From positions 5,209,353 through 5,273,352 of the forward strand of contig JALMQS010000681.1 of NCBI GenBank assembly GCA_024734495.1: a stretch of 64,000 nucleotides of DNA, written 5' to 3'. The translations under genes and the position numbers were made by a program. Numbering within the stretch: the first letter of the stretch is position 1; every line of letters starts with the position of its first letter. Below, piece by piece: positions 22,718 to 32,722 of this stretch. The notes under the pieces are model-generated. The model was not told the DNA's origin. It searched no databases and saw nothing but the letters and a program-made list of their open reading frames with translations. Origin of the DNA: Forficula auricularia. Lineage: Eukaryota; Arthropoda; Insecta; Dermaptera; Forficulidae.

Positions 22718-23292
22718 CAAGGTGTTTCAGGAGGAATATTAAATATTTTAGGAGGTGGTAGTATAGACGAATTGCAATAAAAAATGCCATATAACATGTA
22801 TCCAATTTTAATTGAGAACAGATATACAGCTGAGTTCAATGCATTTTCGTTTCGTGTGTTGGTACAGCAGTTGCTAAGGGTTTGCATGGGCGTATTATTA
22901 TTATTATTATTTGGGGGTTTAAAGGCACATCGACTGCTAAGGTCATTAGCGCCTAATATGGGCGTATTTATCGAATGTCAGCAGTAGAGTGTTGATCATA
23001 GATAAAAGAATATGGTGTTAATGTTCAAGTTGTGAAGTTGTGCTTTAATTTACATTGAATTTTTCATTGTGATTTGTTGGCCAAGTTTACTGTACTGTAG
23101 CGTGTGTAAACATGCCACACGTATTTACACATGCTGAGTATGCCGATATGGTATTTGTTATTTGGTTACATACTAACAGCTGTATCTCTGCAATAAATAA
23201 AAAAATGGACACATGTTATATGGGATTTTTTATTGCAATTTGTATGTACTACCACCTCCTAAAATATTTACTATTCCTCCTGAAACATCCTG
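22718..23292 (+). mobile_element. Tc1/mariner MITE with transposase start
   Basis: CAAGGTGTTTCAGGAGGAAT at the left is inverted at the right (ATTCCTCCTGAAACATCCTG). The inverted repeats run for about 85 bp and are flanked by TA. At 23112 the frame MPHVFTHAEYADMVFVIW matches the start of DUF4817-type Tc1/mariner transposases (typically an EYADM-containing N-terminus), then breaks. The element is a 575-bp internal-deletion derivative that itself received a small LINE insertion at 22897-22957. Confidence 0.85.
22897..22957 (-). mobile_element. 61-bp LINE/SINE tail insertion
   Basis: The minus strand reads GCGCTAATGACCTTAGCAGT then CGATGTGCCTTTAAACCCCC, ending in (AAT)n. This is a common arthropod retroposon 3' tail. 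ATGGGCGTATT occurs at 22886-22896 and again at 22958-22968, an 11-bp target-site duplication, so this is an extremely 5'-truncated retroposition event inside the MITE. Confidence 0.8.
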
Positions 23293-23392
23293 TATATTAA
23301 TAAGGTATCACATTCACAAGACGAAACCAAAGCGAAGAATTAGTTTCTTTGTGAATCCAGTGACGCCACGCATCAAGGCAAGCTCTCTAGAT

Positions 23393-23440
23393 CACCGGTC
23401 GCCAACCAGTCGCTCGCGAACTACCGGTAGCTCGCGAAGT
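23393..23440 (+). mobile_element. hAT-type terminal fragment
   Basis: CACCGGTCGCCAACCAGTCG then CTCGCGAACTACCGGTAGC resembles hAT left ends of the CAGNGGTNNNCAACC type. No right end is found downstream. Confidence 0.4.
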
Positions 23441-25304
23441 TATTTTTGGTTTCTCACGACAATTTTTGGTATATATTTAAAAACAAAGTTGAAAGTAAAA
23501 ATTAAAAAAAAATTTTAATAAGGAATGTCTGCGGTTCCCGATTTTGTTGAGAAGGAAGCTGGACAAGATCTGGTGCAAAATTTGGAGACGTTTGGAAAAT
23601 GGACGGGGCGCACCAGGACATATAGCCGAAGTCAGAAGAGGAAGAATGTGAAATCTGGTTGAGAGAGTCACTAAAGAAGAAATGAAGAGGGAAGTAAGAA
23701 AAATGCTTATAATTTGAAATATATTAAAAAAGATTTAAATGTAAAGATATTATAAAAAAAACAAAAACAATTTTGTATGTACATGTAAGCCTTAAACCCG
23801 AGTAGGGAAAGGCAGAATAAATAAATAAATAAAATAATAAGGAATGTCTATATAGGTACATAAAAATAAATATATTAAATCTACTTTGTTTTTTAATTTT
23901 TCTAGTTTTCATTGTTTTAAAAGGGAATTTTTAAAAATTATTTCATTATTAAATAGAAATTTTTTCAAATATTAATTCACTTACTTTAATTTTATTCCTT
24001 TGACTTACTCCTGGATGGTAGTTTTAATCTATCTAACTATTTTTCATCTTAACTTCTCTCTTCGTTTTTCAATTTTATTAAAATATTCAAATTTAATTTT
24101 CATATTTTTTTCCAATCTTCATATTCTTTCTTTTTTATCACAATAAAAAGAAAAATTCAATATTGGCCTTCATCTTATTTATTAATATATTCATAATGTA
24201 TATTTTATAATTAAAAACAGGAAATAATTTCAAGATGTTAATAGCAAGATAATGATAAAATTTAATTAAAAAAGATTTTTAAATATTTTCGGAAAATAAT
24301 TGCTAAATTAATTTTTTTTATTTTAGATTAAACTCCATGTTAATATTGTAAGAATATTTTCAAGGGTATCTACATTTTAGCCAATATATACCTACATATT
24401 AACAATATATAATATCGAGGTTATTAAATTGTTTAATGAAAAATTGAAACACTGTCATTTATCAAAAGAAAATTAAATATATTATATATAAAGTATCTAT
24501 CTATATCAACGGTGGGCGAATGTGGCTGTTAATCGGCCTAAGTGCAGCTCTGATTGAATTCTGATTTTATTTTTATTATTTCACAATTTTTTTTTAATTA
24601 TGATGAAAGGCAAAAACCTAGGTCTAAATGATCTTTAAAAAAAGATCCTGAAATCCCACGTTTTGTACTTCTTCGCTGGATAATTTACTTAGAAAGTTAG
24701 AATACGAAGTACCTATTTAAAATACTAAATGTGTCGAAGATTGTTTTTCGGATTGTGAATTTATTTAGAACTAAAACCAAAATACACCGTCATTTTAAGA
24801 ACTTTTTAAAGATGAATGTGAATCGTTCAAATCCACAATGAAGTCCGTGAAGTCGAAAAATCGTTCACATCAGTTGATCAATCAGCTTTATTACTAAAAG
24901 GTTTAACAAATTATACTACACCAAATTTCAAAGATTTAACTAAAGTTTTTCGTTAAATGTTATAATTTTTATCAATGCTTTTTGTAATTTTATCATTATA
25001 ATTTTGAAATACTTATTTTGTATTTTATTTCTTAATCTTAATTAAATATTCGTTTATATATATTATACAGCAATACTGTATTAATGATATATACTGTATT
25101 AATTAAATTTAATTAATTATAATACTATTTTGACTTCGAGTCAGAGCTCCCTGTCAATAGCAATTTATTCTGACAAATATTTGGTGTGTTCACTTTTTTC
25201 AGTTCTAGGGGTGGAAATGTTAAAAGAACCCTTAATAATTTTTGAAACAATAAAAATTTATAATAAATTCAAATTAGAAAGAAAGAAAAATTTAAAAGTA
25301 TTTA
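23441..25304. other. AT-rich DNA, nothing recognised
   Basis: About 1.9 kb of AT-rich sequence with short low-complexity frames. Near 24510 the sequence CGGTGGGCGAATGTGGCTGT looks like another degraded hAT end, without a partner. Confidence 0.4.
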
Positions 25305-25615
25305 TTTAGCCTTCTACACGATATCTTCATCACTAATTAATTTATTTGTAAATATTTATCTTATTTTATTCTAGCATAGCAGTGTTTGTATTTTTTGTGT
25401 TTATATTGCATTCTGAAAAGTTCAGATTTAACCACCTTCAGATTTTTCATTTAAAAATTTTATAAGGATTTATTGACCATATGCTTGAATTTGACAGAAT
25501 CTTTAAAAGGAAGGAATACGAATGAGTTGTAAAGTGTGAGTAGTTGAGAGGGCGTAAAATAACGTCTGGACCAGAATAGAAAGTCAGGTTTCTTAAACAA
25601 AATACTGAATGTCCA
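25305..25615 (-). mobile_element. Composite repeat, copy 1, with Jockey RT fragment
   Basis: This segment and 25910-26450 are paralogous (GCCTTCTACACGATATCTTC versus GCCTGCTACACGATATCTCC, then TTTATTCTAGCATA and AACGTCTGGACCAGAATAGA). On the minus strand both encode RT debris, here FLFWSRRYFTPSQLLTLYNS. Copy 1 holds the uninterrupted site TGTTTATATTGCATTC, which corresponds to the Helitron insertion point in copy 2. Confidence 0.7.
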
Positions 25616-25909
25616 ATTTAGTTCGTGAGGGGAGAGGGATGTAAAAGAATAAAATAACAAACCGAAGAAATACATAATTAATATACTCCCATCTAAAAAA
25701 GTATTTTTAAATGTTTATGAAAAAATACATCAAATGAATACGAGGCAAACAATTTTAATTACCTATGTCAATTATTTATTAATGGTGTAATTTTACAAAT
25801 ATGCTTTAGGCTAATCTTTTTTTTTTAATATATTTACATGCTTCAGAGAAAAAAATATATTTCAAATACAGTTAATTGCTTGGTGAATGAGAAATTATAA
25901 TCAAGAGTA
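25616..25909. other. AT-rich DNA between repeat copies
   Basis: Nothing recognised. Confidence 0.5.
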
Positions 25910-26450
25910 ATTAAGTCAATTTATTTAGCCTGCTACACGATATCTCCAACGTTAATTAATTTATATCTATTCTAAATATTTTATTTTATTCTAGCATACC
26001 AGTGTTTGCATTTTGTGTGTTTACTAGCTGCGACCCCCGCCTTCTTGCTAACAAGGACCTCTTCCCCCTTCCTTTAATCCTCATCCATTCTACCAACCCT
26101 ATAAATGCCCTCTGGACTCCCTCCTCTTCCCTTCCACCTCCGAACCATCCTTTATATGTAGAAGATATTGCATTCTACAAAGTTAAAATTCAATGCCACT
26201 TTTTTTTTCTTAAAAATTTAATTAAGATTTATTGACCATATCCTTGGATTTGACAGATTCTATTTAAAAAGAAGGGATACGAATGACGTGTAAAGTATGA
26301 GTAGTTGAGTGGACGTAAAATAACGTCTGGACCAGAATAGAAAGTCAAGTTTCTTTGAGAAAGATTTTACTATAAAAGAGATATGATTTCAAAAGAGGTC
26401 AAATGCAATAGTGACGTCTAAAATTGACAATTTAAAACACACCTTTCGAG
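25910..26450 (-). mobile_element. Composite repeat, copy 2, with Jockey RT fragment
   Basis: This is the paralog of 25305-25615. The minus strand from about 26425 reads SILDVTIAFDLF, a stop, NHISFIVKSFSKKLDFLFWS and RRYFTSTQLLILY, a mutated Jockey-type RT block. Between the shared halves lies a 142-bp Helitron (26024-26165) that is absent from copy 1. Confidence 0.7.
26024..26165 (-). mobile_element. 142-bp mini-Helitron
   Basis: On the minus strand it starts TCTTCTACATATAAAGG and ends GCAAGAAGGCGGGGGTCGCA then GCTAG, the Helitron TC...CTRR pattern. The insertion is exactly between A (26023) and T (26166). Copy 1 of the host repeat has TGTTTA|TATTGCATTC intact at about 25410, which proves the boundaries. 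The 3' end resembles that of the 49.95-kb Helitron (GCTAGCAAG, GCAGCTAG). Confidence 0.85.
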
Positions 26451-26550
26451 AATTCGTTTCAAAGGAAGTTTATGGAAGATTTTTATCAGCGCCCCAAAGA
26501 ATTTAAACAAAGAATTGAGTTTGAAGGGTAATTTGTAAGATAAATTTTAA

Positions 26551-26730
26551 GGAGTTAGGTGTTGGTTCTAGGTGAAACATTTTAATATAATAATAAAACT
26601 TGAGCAAGATACGAGGTAGGCTTCACAAAAAAGAAATAAAACAAAATTGAATTCAAAACTCAATTTTGATTTATTTCTTTTTTGTGAAACCTACCTCGTA
26701 TCTTGCTCAAGTTTTATTATTATAATTTGT
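26551..26730. repeat. Terminal motif plus 148-bp palindrome
   Basis: GGTGTTGGTTCTAGGTGAAA then CATTTTAA is the recurrent terminal motif. It is directly followed by an almost perfect palindrome: AATAATAAAACTTGAGCAAG, ATACGAGGTAGGCTTCACAA and onward, inverted from 26664. Each arm is about 66 bp and the loop about 13 bp. No coding capacity. Confidence 0.9.
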
Positions 26731-27750
26731 AAGAATTTAGTTTAAAAAAATTAAAAATAGTGTGTCGAATTCCAATTAGTACCAATTTAATTTCATGGTC
26801 AAGTGTAAGCATTGCGTGTGGAGAGTGAATGTTAAATATTTTTTCAATTTTAAACTGAGAAATATAATATAAAGTTGTTGACCCTATCAAATCGATTTAA
26901 GAGCATTGTAAGCCTGCAACTCCTTTCATTAATCACCTAAGGGTAGAACCACTGAGCAGAGCTGGGCATTATCGCATACACAAGTATTTTCAATAATTTC
27001 AGTATGTTGTAATGCGTTACTTTTTAAAAAGTATTTATTAATTTGTATTGATAAATTTTTTAATAATATCTATATTAAAATTAAAATCAAGATAAAAAAA
27101 CTGCAACGGATCGTTGCTAGACTTTGTCCATAGTCATTTTACATATTAATATGTTTATTCCTTTATTATTAATGAGATGTTACAGGCTATTTGAAGTCAA
27201 TGTTTATTTAAACTCAACAATAACGATCAATTCTCATCTAATACTGAAAGAATAACCTTAATAGAATGCATTTTTTATGTTTTGACCATTAATGGGTAAC
27301 CTTAGCTGAAATCATGGAAGAATCTACTTAAAATCAAAAAGACTAAATTCTTTTTTGGTAAACATCTCACTTGAGTCGATCACAATTTTTGATTTTAAGT
27401 CTATTCCTCTATGTCTTCAGCAATGGTTACCAATAATAATCGAAACGTCAAAAATCCAATGTAGAATAGTTATTCCTCAAGTTTTATAATAGATGAGAAT
27501 CGATCGCTATTTTTGAGTGAAGTTTTAATAACAGCGCCTGGCGATGCAACCAACAATTCGGTACGTCCTATTTCAATGCATATCTAAGCACATTACAGGC
27601 GTAGCTTAATCTTTCTAACATCATTCGAAAATTTGCTGGCATGATACAGGCTAGGAATAAATATTAAGACATAAGAACCTAGTACTTGTCTTATTCTTAC
27701 GAGTAGTATTTATATCAACTAATGATATTTTTATAGATATTTAGATAATT
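26731..27750. other. AT-rich DNA, nothing recognised
   Basis: No supported gene or element boundary. GATTGATCGTTATT-type words occur near 27220 and 27490 in opposite orientation and may be a decayed inverted repeat. Confidence 0.4.
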
Positions 27751-27754
27751 AATA

Positions 27755-28136
27755 CAGGGCGGGGCATAAAGATATACCACATTTTGAAGAGGTATAAAAA
27801 ATGAAAAAATTTAACTAGAAAACAACAACATATTTTTTAAAAGAACATAAAATATATTTTTTTTAATGTGTTTTAAAGATTATCAGACAAAAAAAGGGGG
27901 TCAAAAATGAAAATTCTAGCCCTTTTGACCAAACTCAACCAAATTTTGTACACATTCTGTGGACCCCCAAAAGGCTAGAAATTCAAAAACTAGCCAAATT
28001 TTGTATACATAGTTTTGTCGAAAGGGCTAGAATTTTCATTTTTGACCCCCCCCCTTTTTTTTTTGTCTGATTTAATTTTGTCTTTTTCATTTATTATACC
28101 TCTTCAAAATCTGGTAGATCTTTATGGTCCACCCTG
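27755..28136. mobile_element. Mariner-like MITE with CAGGGYGG ends, 382 bp
   Basis: CAGGGCGGGGCATAAAGAT and the inverse of ATCTTTATGGTCCACCCTG are the ends. TA flanks both (27753-27754 and 28137-28138). The interior carries the GGGGTCAAAAATGAAAATTC and TAGCCCTTTTGACC module in inverted pairs, as in the 10.3-kb relative. Confidence 0.85.
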
Positions 28137-29134
28137 TACAAATTCTCTTCATAAACGTTCGCAGGAATTGAGATCAAAAACTGGGTAAAATTGATAAATA
28201 TGAAGGCATAAGAAGTATTTTCTGCATTGACTTAGTTATAGAATTTTCCTAGGGGGGGGGAGGCAGCAGGTCTATTATTCATATATATAATATTTAATAA
28301 GTTTTGGAGAGGCCCGTGATGGTTCTCGCCAGCTCTGGCTGTGATTTTAATAATTTCATGTGTTTCGGTTGAGAGATGACGAGATTATCTCATCAGAAAC
28401 ACCTAATCTATTTAAATGATACCAGCCGAAAATCTTTAACTTGTAATAATTATGTTTACTGATGGGATTCTGACATTTAAAAACGCTTGAATTAATATAA
28501 TTTATAAGAGAATTTATGAATTTTAAAATCCATTATAAATGGAAAAAGGTTCCACTTTAAAACCCTCAGCTTTCTGAGAAGGAATCCAATTCGAAGTTGA
28601 TGTCACTTTCAATGCAAAAGGATTCCATATCCAAATGGAATTCAATGAATTAAAATTTAAAGATAGAATATTGATGTCTCATTCTATATATATATATATA
28701 TATATATGTATATTGCATAACTTTTTTTTCTTTTTTTGATCCTCTTAAGAATCCACCAACAAATACATATTTCATATTTCCTGTCTAAGCAATCCAGTCA
28801 GTCAAATATTCAAATATTCTTGAGTTTATATATCCTTTCGTATTGGAAAGAAAACTAAGTAGGTATATAAGCCGAGGCCTTCCAATCCAATCCACTCATA
28901 TTGCTTATATGTACGCACATATATATCTACAACTAAAATAGATCTCGAGTCAATAAATTTTTAAGCAAAATATGACTCTTATTAAAAGGTTTTGATATTT
29001 TAAAGATAAGTAGACTTTGAGAAAAACAGATTATGAATGCCAATTATGCTAATATAGATTAATGATTGATATACAAAATTAAGAGTAGTAGATGTTCGCT
29101 TTGACGGTGTAGTATAGTATAATGGAGTCAAGTC
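28137..29134. other. No recognised gene; (TA)n at 28684-28708
   Basis: An AT-rich interval with a (TA)n microsatellite and a G-run at 28252. No element ends recognised. Confidence 0.45.
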
Positions 29135-29237
29135 TTTTTTTTAATGCAATCGAATGCAAGAAGGGGTGCACCAGTAAAGATGCATCTCCTATGGATCTCG
29201 AAAGACCCTTGCATTACCGAAGAGAAGGAAAAGTTGA

Positions 29238-30838
29238 TTAAGTGAGAGGGTGTAGACATAGGTGTCTATGCACCCCGGTTTTGAAGGTTTGAAGATTATA
29301 AGTGCTGGGAAAGATGGAGGCTGGGAGAGAGTTCCAGTTCCTTGAAGTCATGGGGATATATGTATTAGCGAATGAAGTGGTCCGGCACTTTTCTAATTTG
29401 ACCACGAAAGAGTGTTGGGAGTCGCAAACGCGTGCTACGTGCAAAGCATGCTTTGGGGGGAATTATTGATTTTATCTCATCAGAGCACCTGCCGTGATAG
29501 TATCTATAGAAAAGGGAAAGGGCAGAGACATTTCTTCGATGAGCCAGCGAGTCGAGGGAGTAGGTGAGGGTAGAATCGTCAATTAGCCCGATGGCTCGTT
29601 TCTGAATTGCATCCAGGGCAGCAAGAGAATATTTTGAGGCTCCTCTCCATAGATGAGAGCCGTATTCGAGACAGGGGCGGATTAGGCCTTTTTTTAATGA
29701 TATTGATGTGAGAAGGAGATACACCAGAAGGTGGATCCCCTAAAGGTCTGTATGGGCTGGCCCCTCCATCGTGAAAAGAACAGAGTAGAAGGAAAAGAAG
29801 CCGGGATCACGAGCCATTCTCAGAAACTTAGATACAATTCAATATCCAATTTACTAAGGTTTTAGGGGCTTCGAGCAGTGGTAAATTCTCCGCGCGATAA
29901 ATTCGGTTAAATTTATCTCCCACTTAATTTTTATTACCAGACCCTATACTTACAGAAAAAATGTCTGGGTATAGCCGGGAATCGAACCCGAGACCTCCGG
30001 GTTGCCAGTCAGTTATTCTGACCATTACACCACGGAGGCGGACGAGTAGATGGTGAGAAGTTGTGGGGGTTTGTAAAATCGCTTGGACCTGAATAAGAAG
30101 CCAATCTTCCTTGATGCAGATTTCGCCACAGAGGAGATGTGTTCATTCCAAGACAGGTCAGATGCGACAGAGACGCCCAACATGGATAGGCTGTCATACA
30201 TTTTAAGGGTATTCGAGTCGAAGTGAATATCAGGGAAATCTTTATTTTCGCGCCTAGAAATTAGACAACATTGAGTCTTGTTTGAATTAAAGTTAACTAA
30301 ATTTTGAGAGCCCCATTTATTCAGTTTGTCTAGGTCGAGAGTAATTGAGGAGGCAACATTGATTCGATTATTCGGGAGTGAGGGTTTGCCGTGTAGAGTG
30401 CTATCATCGGCGTAACAATGAGTGGGGTTTGACGTTTGATCGATAAGGTCGTTTATATAAATTAGGAAGAGTATGGAGGAGATTACAGAGCCTTGGGGAA
30501 CACCAGCGTTTGTGGAGAACGATTCAGATGATATTCCATCCACCACAACTTTTATACTTCGGTTTGTCAGAAAGCTTTCTATCCATTTGCGAAGTGTTGG
30601 TGTGAATCCAAAGGCTGGCCGTTTGGCAAGAAGATTTTTGTGCCAAACCTGGTCAAAAGCTTTGACCAAGATATCAAGGACTACAGCGAGGGTTTCTTTT
30701 CCGGCCTCTAGAGTTTTGTTCAAGGTGTGGGTGACATAGGTTAAGATGTCGCCTGTGGAACGATTTTGTCTAAATCCATATTGCCTATCGTGAATTAATT
30801 TATTATTTTCTAAGTGATGAAGGACGTGTTGGTTTATA
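29238..30838 (-). pseudogene. Jockey-type reverse transcriptase (partial, SINE-interrupted)
   Basis: It would copy LINE RNA at the nicked target. In order from 30838: HVLHHLENNKLIHDRQYGFR, QNRSTGDILTYV, motif A as VVLDILVKAFDQVWH (an extra residue compared with the usual DISKAFD), motif B GVPQGS, motif C CYADD at about 30415, then WGSQNLVNFN, KTQCCLISRR and SDLSWNEHISS. The frame is open from 30838 to the SINE junction. After the SINE it resumes at RPCLEYGSHLWRGASKYSLA and continues to KACFARSTR, then shifts frame to KLEKCRTTSFANTYIPM and the ORF end. No start is present because of 5' truncation. Catalytic aspartates are present, but the protein cannot be intact. Confidence 0.9.
29698..30045 (-). 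mobile_element. tRNA-headed SINE with LINE-derived 3' tail
   Basis: On the minus strand it starts GCCTCCGTGGTGTAATGGTC with a perfect A box (TGGTGTAATGG) and a perfect B box (GGTTCGATTCC), so it is a Pol III promoter-type head. A body of about 180 nt follows, then a tail (GGAGGGGCCAGCCC, CCTTTAGGGGATCCACC, TGGTGTATCTCCTTCTCAC) homologous to the Jockey-type LINE tail, and a short A-run. The acceptor stem and anticodon arm do not fold as a functional tRNA. It lies inside the LINE's RT codons, between ACCATCTAC and AAGGCCTAATCCGCC. Confidence 0.85.
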
Positions 30839-30972
30839 ATAATAATAATAATAATAGGTTTATATAATAAGTCTTCAATATTACCTGAGACCAGTCACAA
30901 CTTAAGCCGTTTCATAAGAAGAGCATATTATATAATGGACAATCCATCATGAGAATCAAATTAAATAAATTA

Positions 30973-31077
30973 TTAAAGGAGACAATAAAAGAGTGTGTCT
31001 TCTGCTGGAAAAATAAAAAAATAAATTAAAAAATTTGTTTTTTCAGCAGAAGACACACTCTTTTATTGTCTCCTTAA
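30973..31077. repeat. Palindrome, about 38-bp arms
   Basis: AAGGAGACAATAAAAGAGTG then TGTCTTCTGCTGGAAAAA is inverted after an AT-rich loop as CAGCAGAAGACACACTCTTT then TATTGTCTCCTT. A decayed single arm of the same sequence lies at 46315-46345 (CCAGCAGAAGACACTTTTAT then TGTCTCCTT). Confidence 0.85.
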
Positions 31078-31224
31078 TTTATAAAAATTCTGCTACTCTC
31101 GGCAAAAAGAAACTCTCATATTAAATATATTATCATATACATATAATGAAAAGTATTTTGGCATACTTGGGAAATAAATAGAAATATTAGCATCCCTTGA
31201 AAATAAGTCAGTGGTAAACATATA

Positions 31225-31474
31225 TGAGCCGTTTATTTTGAAAGTGGCCTAAGTCCATTATTTGTTATTTTGAGATATTTGTATTTATATTTTTATAAAT
31301 ACATATATTTATATATATTTTGATGTATTTATTTTGACGAATTCATGATGATATTGTACTCATTTGGCTATGATATTATAAATTTGAAAAGAAGACATCT
31401 ATCTCAAACTAAATCTGTCTTTAATTCATTTTTTTCAAAATTGGACTTAGGCCACTTTCAAAATAAACTGCTCA
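31225..31474. mobile_element. 250-bp TIR MITE (TGAGCNGTTTATTTTG ends)
   Basis: TGAGCCGTTTATTTTGAAAG, continuing TGGCCTAAGTCCA, is inverted at the right end (TGGACTTAGGCCACTTTCAA, AATAAACTGCTCA). Both ends are flanked by TA. The interior is AT-rich and non-coding. Confidence 0.9.
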
Positions 31475-31564
31475 TATAAAGATCACAAGGTAGCTCTGGT
31501 TCCTTTGTCTCCTTTAGTAAAAATGTTTTCTTCTATCAAATAAAAATTATTATTTAATTCTTCT

Positions 31565-31765
31565 TCACCCAGTGCCAAAATCTACTCAGAGAATATCAAC
31601 TCCATAATAATTTTTCTGGGGAAATTTTTCACAGAGGTAGTTTCCCATTTCCTTACTCTCGTGAAGCATTTTTGACAGAGATAAAAATTGCTTGACTAAA
31701 GCGAGATTCGATCCCGACAAAAAGTTTATTTAACGCTTTAGCTACTGATTTATCGCGGTGCTTCA
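31565..31765 (-). mobile_element. Candidate tRNA-derived SINE
   Basis: The minus strand begins GAAGCACCGCGATAAATCAG with a tRNA-like layout and a degenerate B box (GGGATCGAATCTC, inverse orientation). It is followed by GGAAATGGGAAACTACCTCT and AATTTCCCCAG, words common in SINE bodies. The A box is poor, so I am not certain. Confidence 0.35.
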
Positions 31766-32211
31766 TTAATTAAAAGAAATAATTCTCATAAACATATAAA
31801 AAATTAAATTTGGATATTTGTTCACTAAATATGCATAAGTAAAGTTTGCATAGTTAATCTTAAGTGTCTGTGGAACTATTAGTACAAAAATCAGCTACAG
31901 TGAGGAACTTTAAAAATTAAAATTACATGATCTTTAACTGATCTGGACAAAATTGTACAGGGCTACTTTTTATACTGCCTGGCGTGACGACACGTATGGA
32001 GTCAGACAGGGCTTAAGTTTCGATGGAAGAAGCTCCAAAAAGGTGCCCGCATTACCAAGGTGGGTCAACAGCTTCTTTATTTATATGTATAATAAAAATA
32101 AAAAAATAAACAGGTCATGTGCGAGACGAAATCGCATACCGAAAATTCCATAAGTTATCATTTATTTAGAAAATATATATACAACAGTGGCGAGCGGTAT
32201 ATGGTTGTCGT

Positions 32212-32376
32212 CGAGGGGTGAACCGCGGTTGAAATTAGGTGTACACGTCTTTGGAATTATGTGGAATTATTTTGAAATTCATTAAATAATGCCCCTTAAT
32301 ATATTGTCTTCTACTTGGAAATAAAAGTGGAAATGAAAGTAGGTGTACACAATATTAAGTCGCGGTTCACCCCTCG
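32212..32376. mobile_element. 165-bp MITE with CGAGGGGTG ends (copy 1)
   Basis: CGAGGGGTGAACCGCGGTTG and the inverse of CGCGGTTCACCCCTCG form the ends; GTGTACAC repeats lie just inside. A second copy in opposite orientation is at 39969-40127. Flanks GTTGTCGT and GTTGCCAT resemble an old 8-bp duplication. The host sequence around it (CAGTGGCGAGCGG ... GGATACTGTGCACCCTTAAA) resembles 44.66 kb, so it appears to be inserted in another repeat. Confidence 0.8.
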
Positions 32377-32722
32377 GTTGCCATGGATACTGTGCACCCT
32401 TAAAATTTCAAAATGTCAAGACTATTTTCATACCATGTCATAACATATTAAATGTTTGAAAAATTCTGCGTTTATCGATGAATTTTAAATAAAGAAGCGA
32501 AAAATAAAATAACATTAAAATTGAAGGATTCCTTTTTGGACAGGAACCTCTGGCTGAAATGTCACCGCCCGCCTCTGATATACTCGTACAATTAGATGAA
32601 AGACCAGTCGCTGTCACAATTCTATACTTCACACGCCCACAGGTCTGCAGGCAACAGAATAATGAGTGTATCTTCCAAAATACATGAAATATAAAATTCT
32701 TTCTTATGTGTGGTTAATAACG

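Larger units (their letters stand above)
29135..30838 (-). mobile_element. Jockey-type LINE, longest copy (copy C)
   Basis: On the minus strand this copy runs from inside the RT domain (about 30838, next to an (AAT)n stretch) through the ORF end at 29238 to a T-run at 29134-29142, which is the poly-A tail. It is 5' truncated, interrupted by a SINE at 29698-30045 and has at least one frameshift near 29435. The SINE's insertion split an otherwise continuous IYKAQIRPCLEYGS-type coding region, so the SINE is younger than this LINE copy. Confidence 0.9.

Noticed and set aside
29970..30045. Functional tRNA gene
   Set aside because: A and B boxes are perfect, but the acceptor stem does not pair, the anticodon stem does not form, and the sequence runs into a SINE body and LINE tail.
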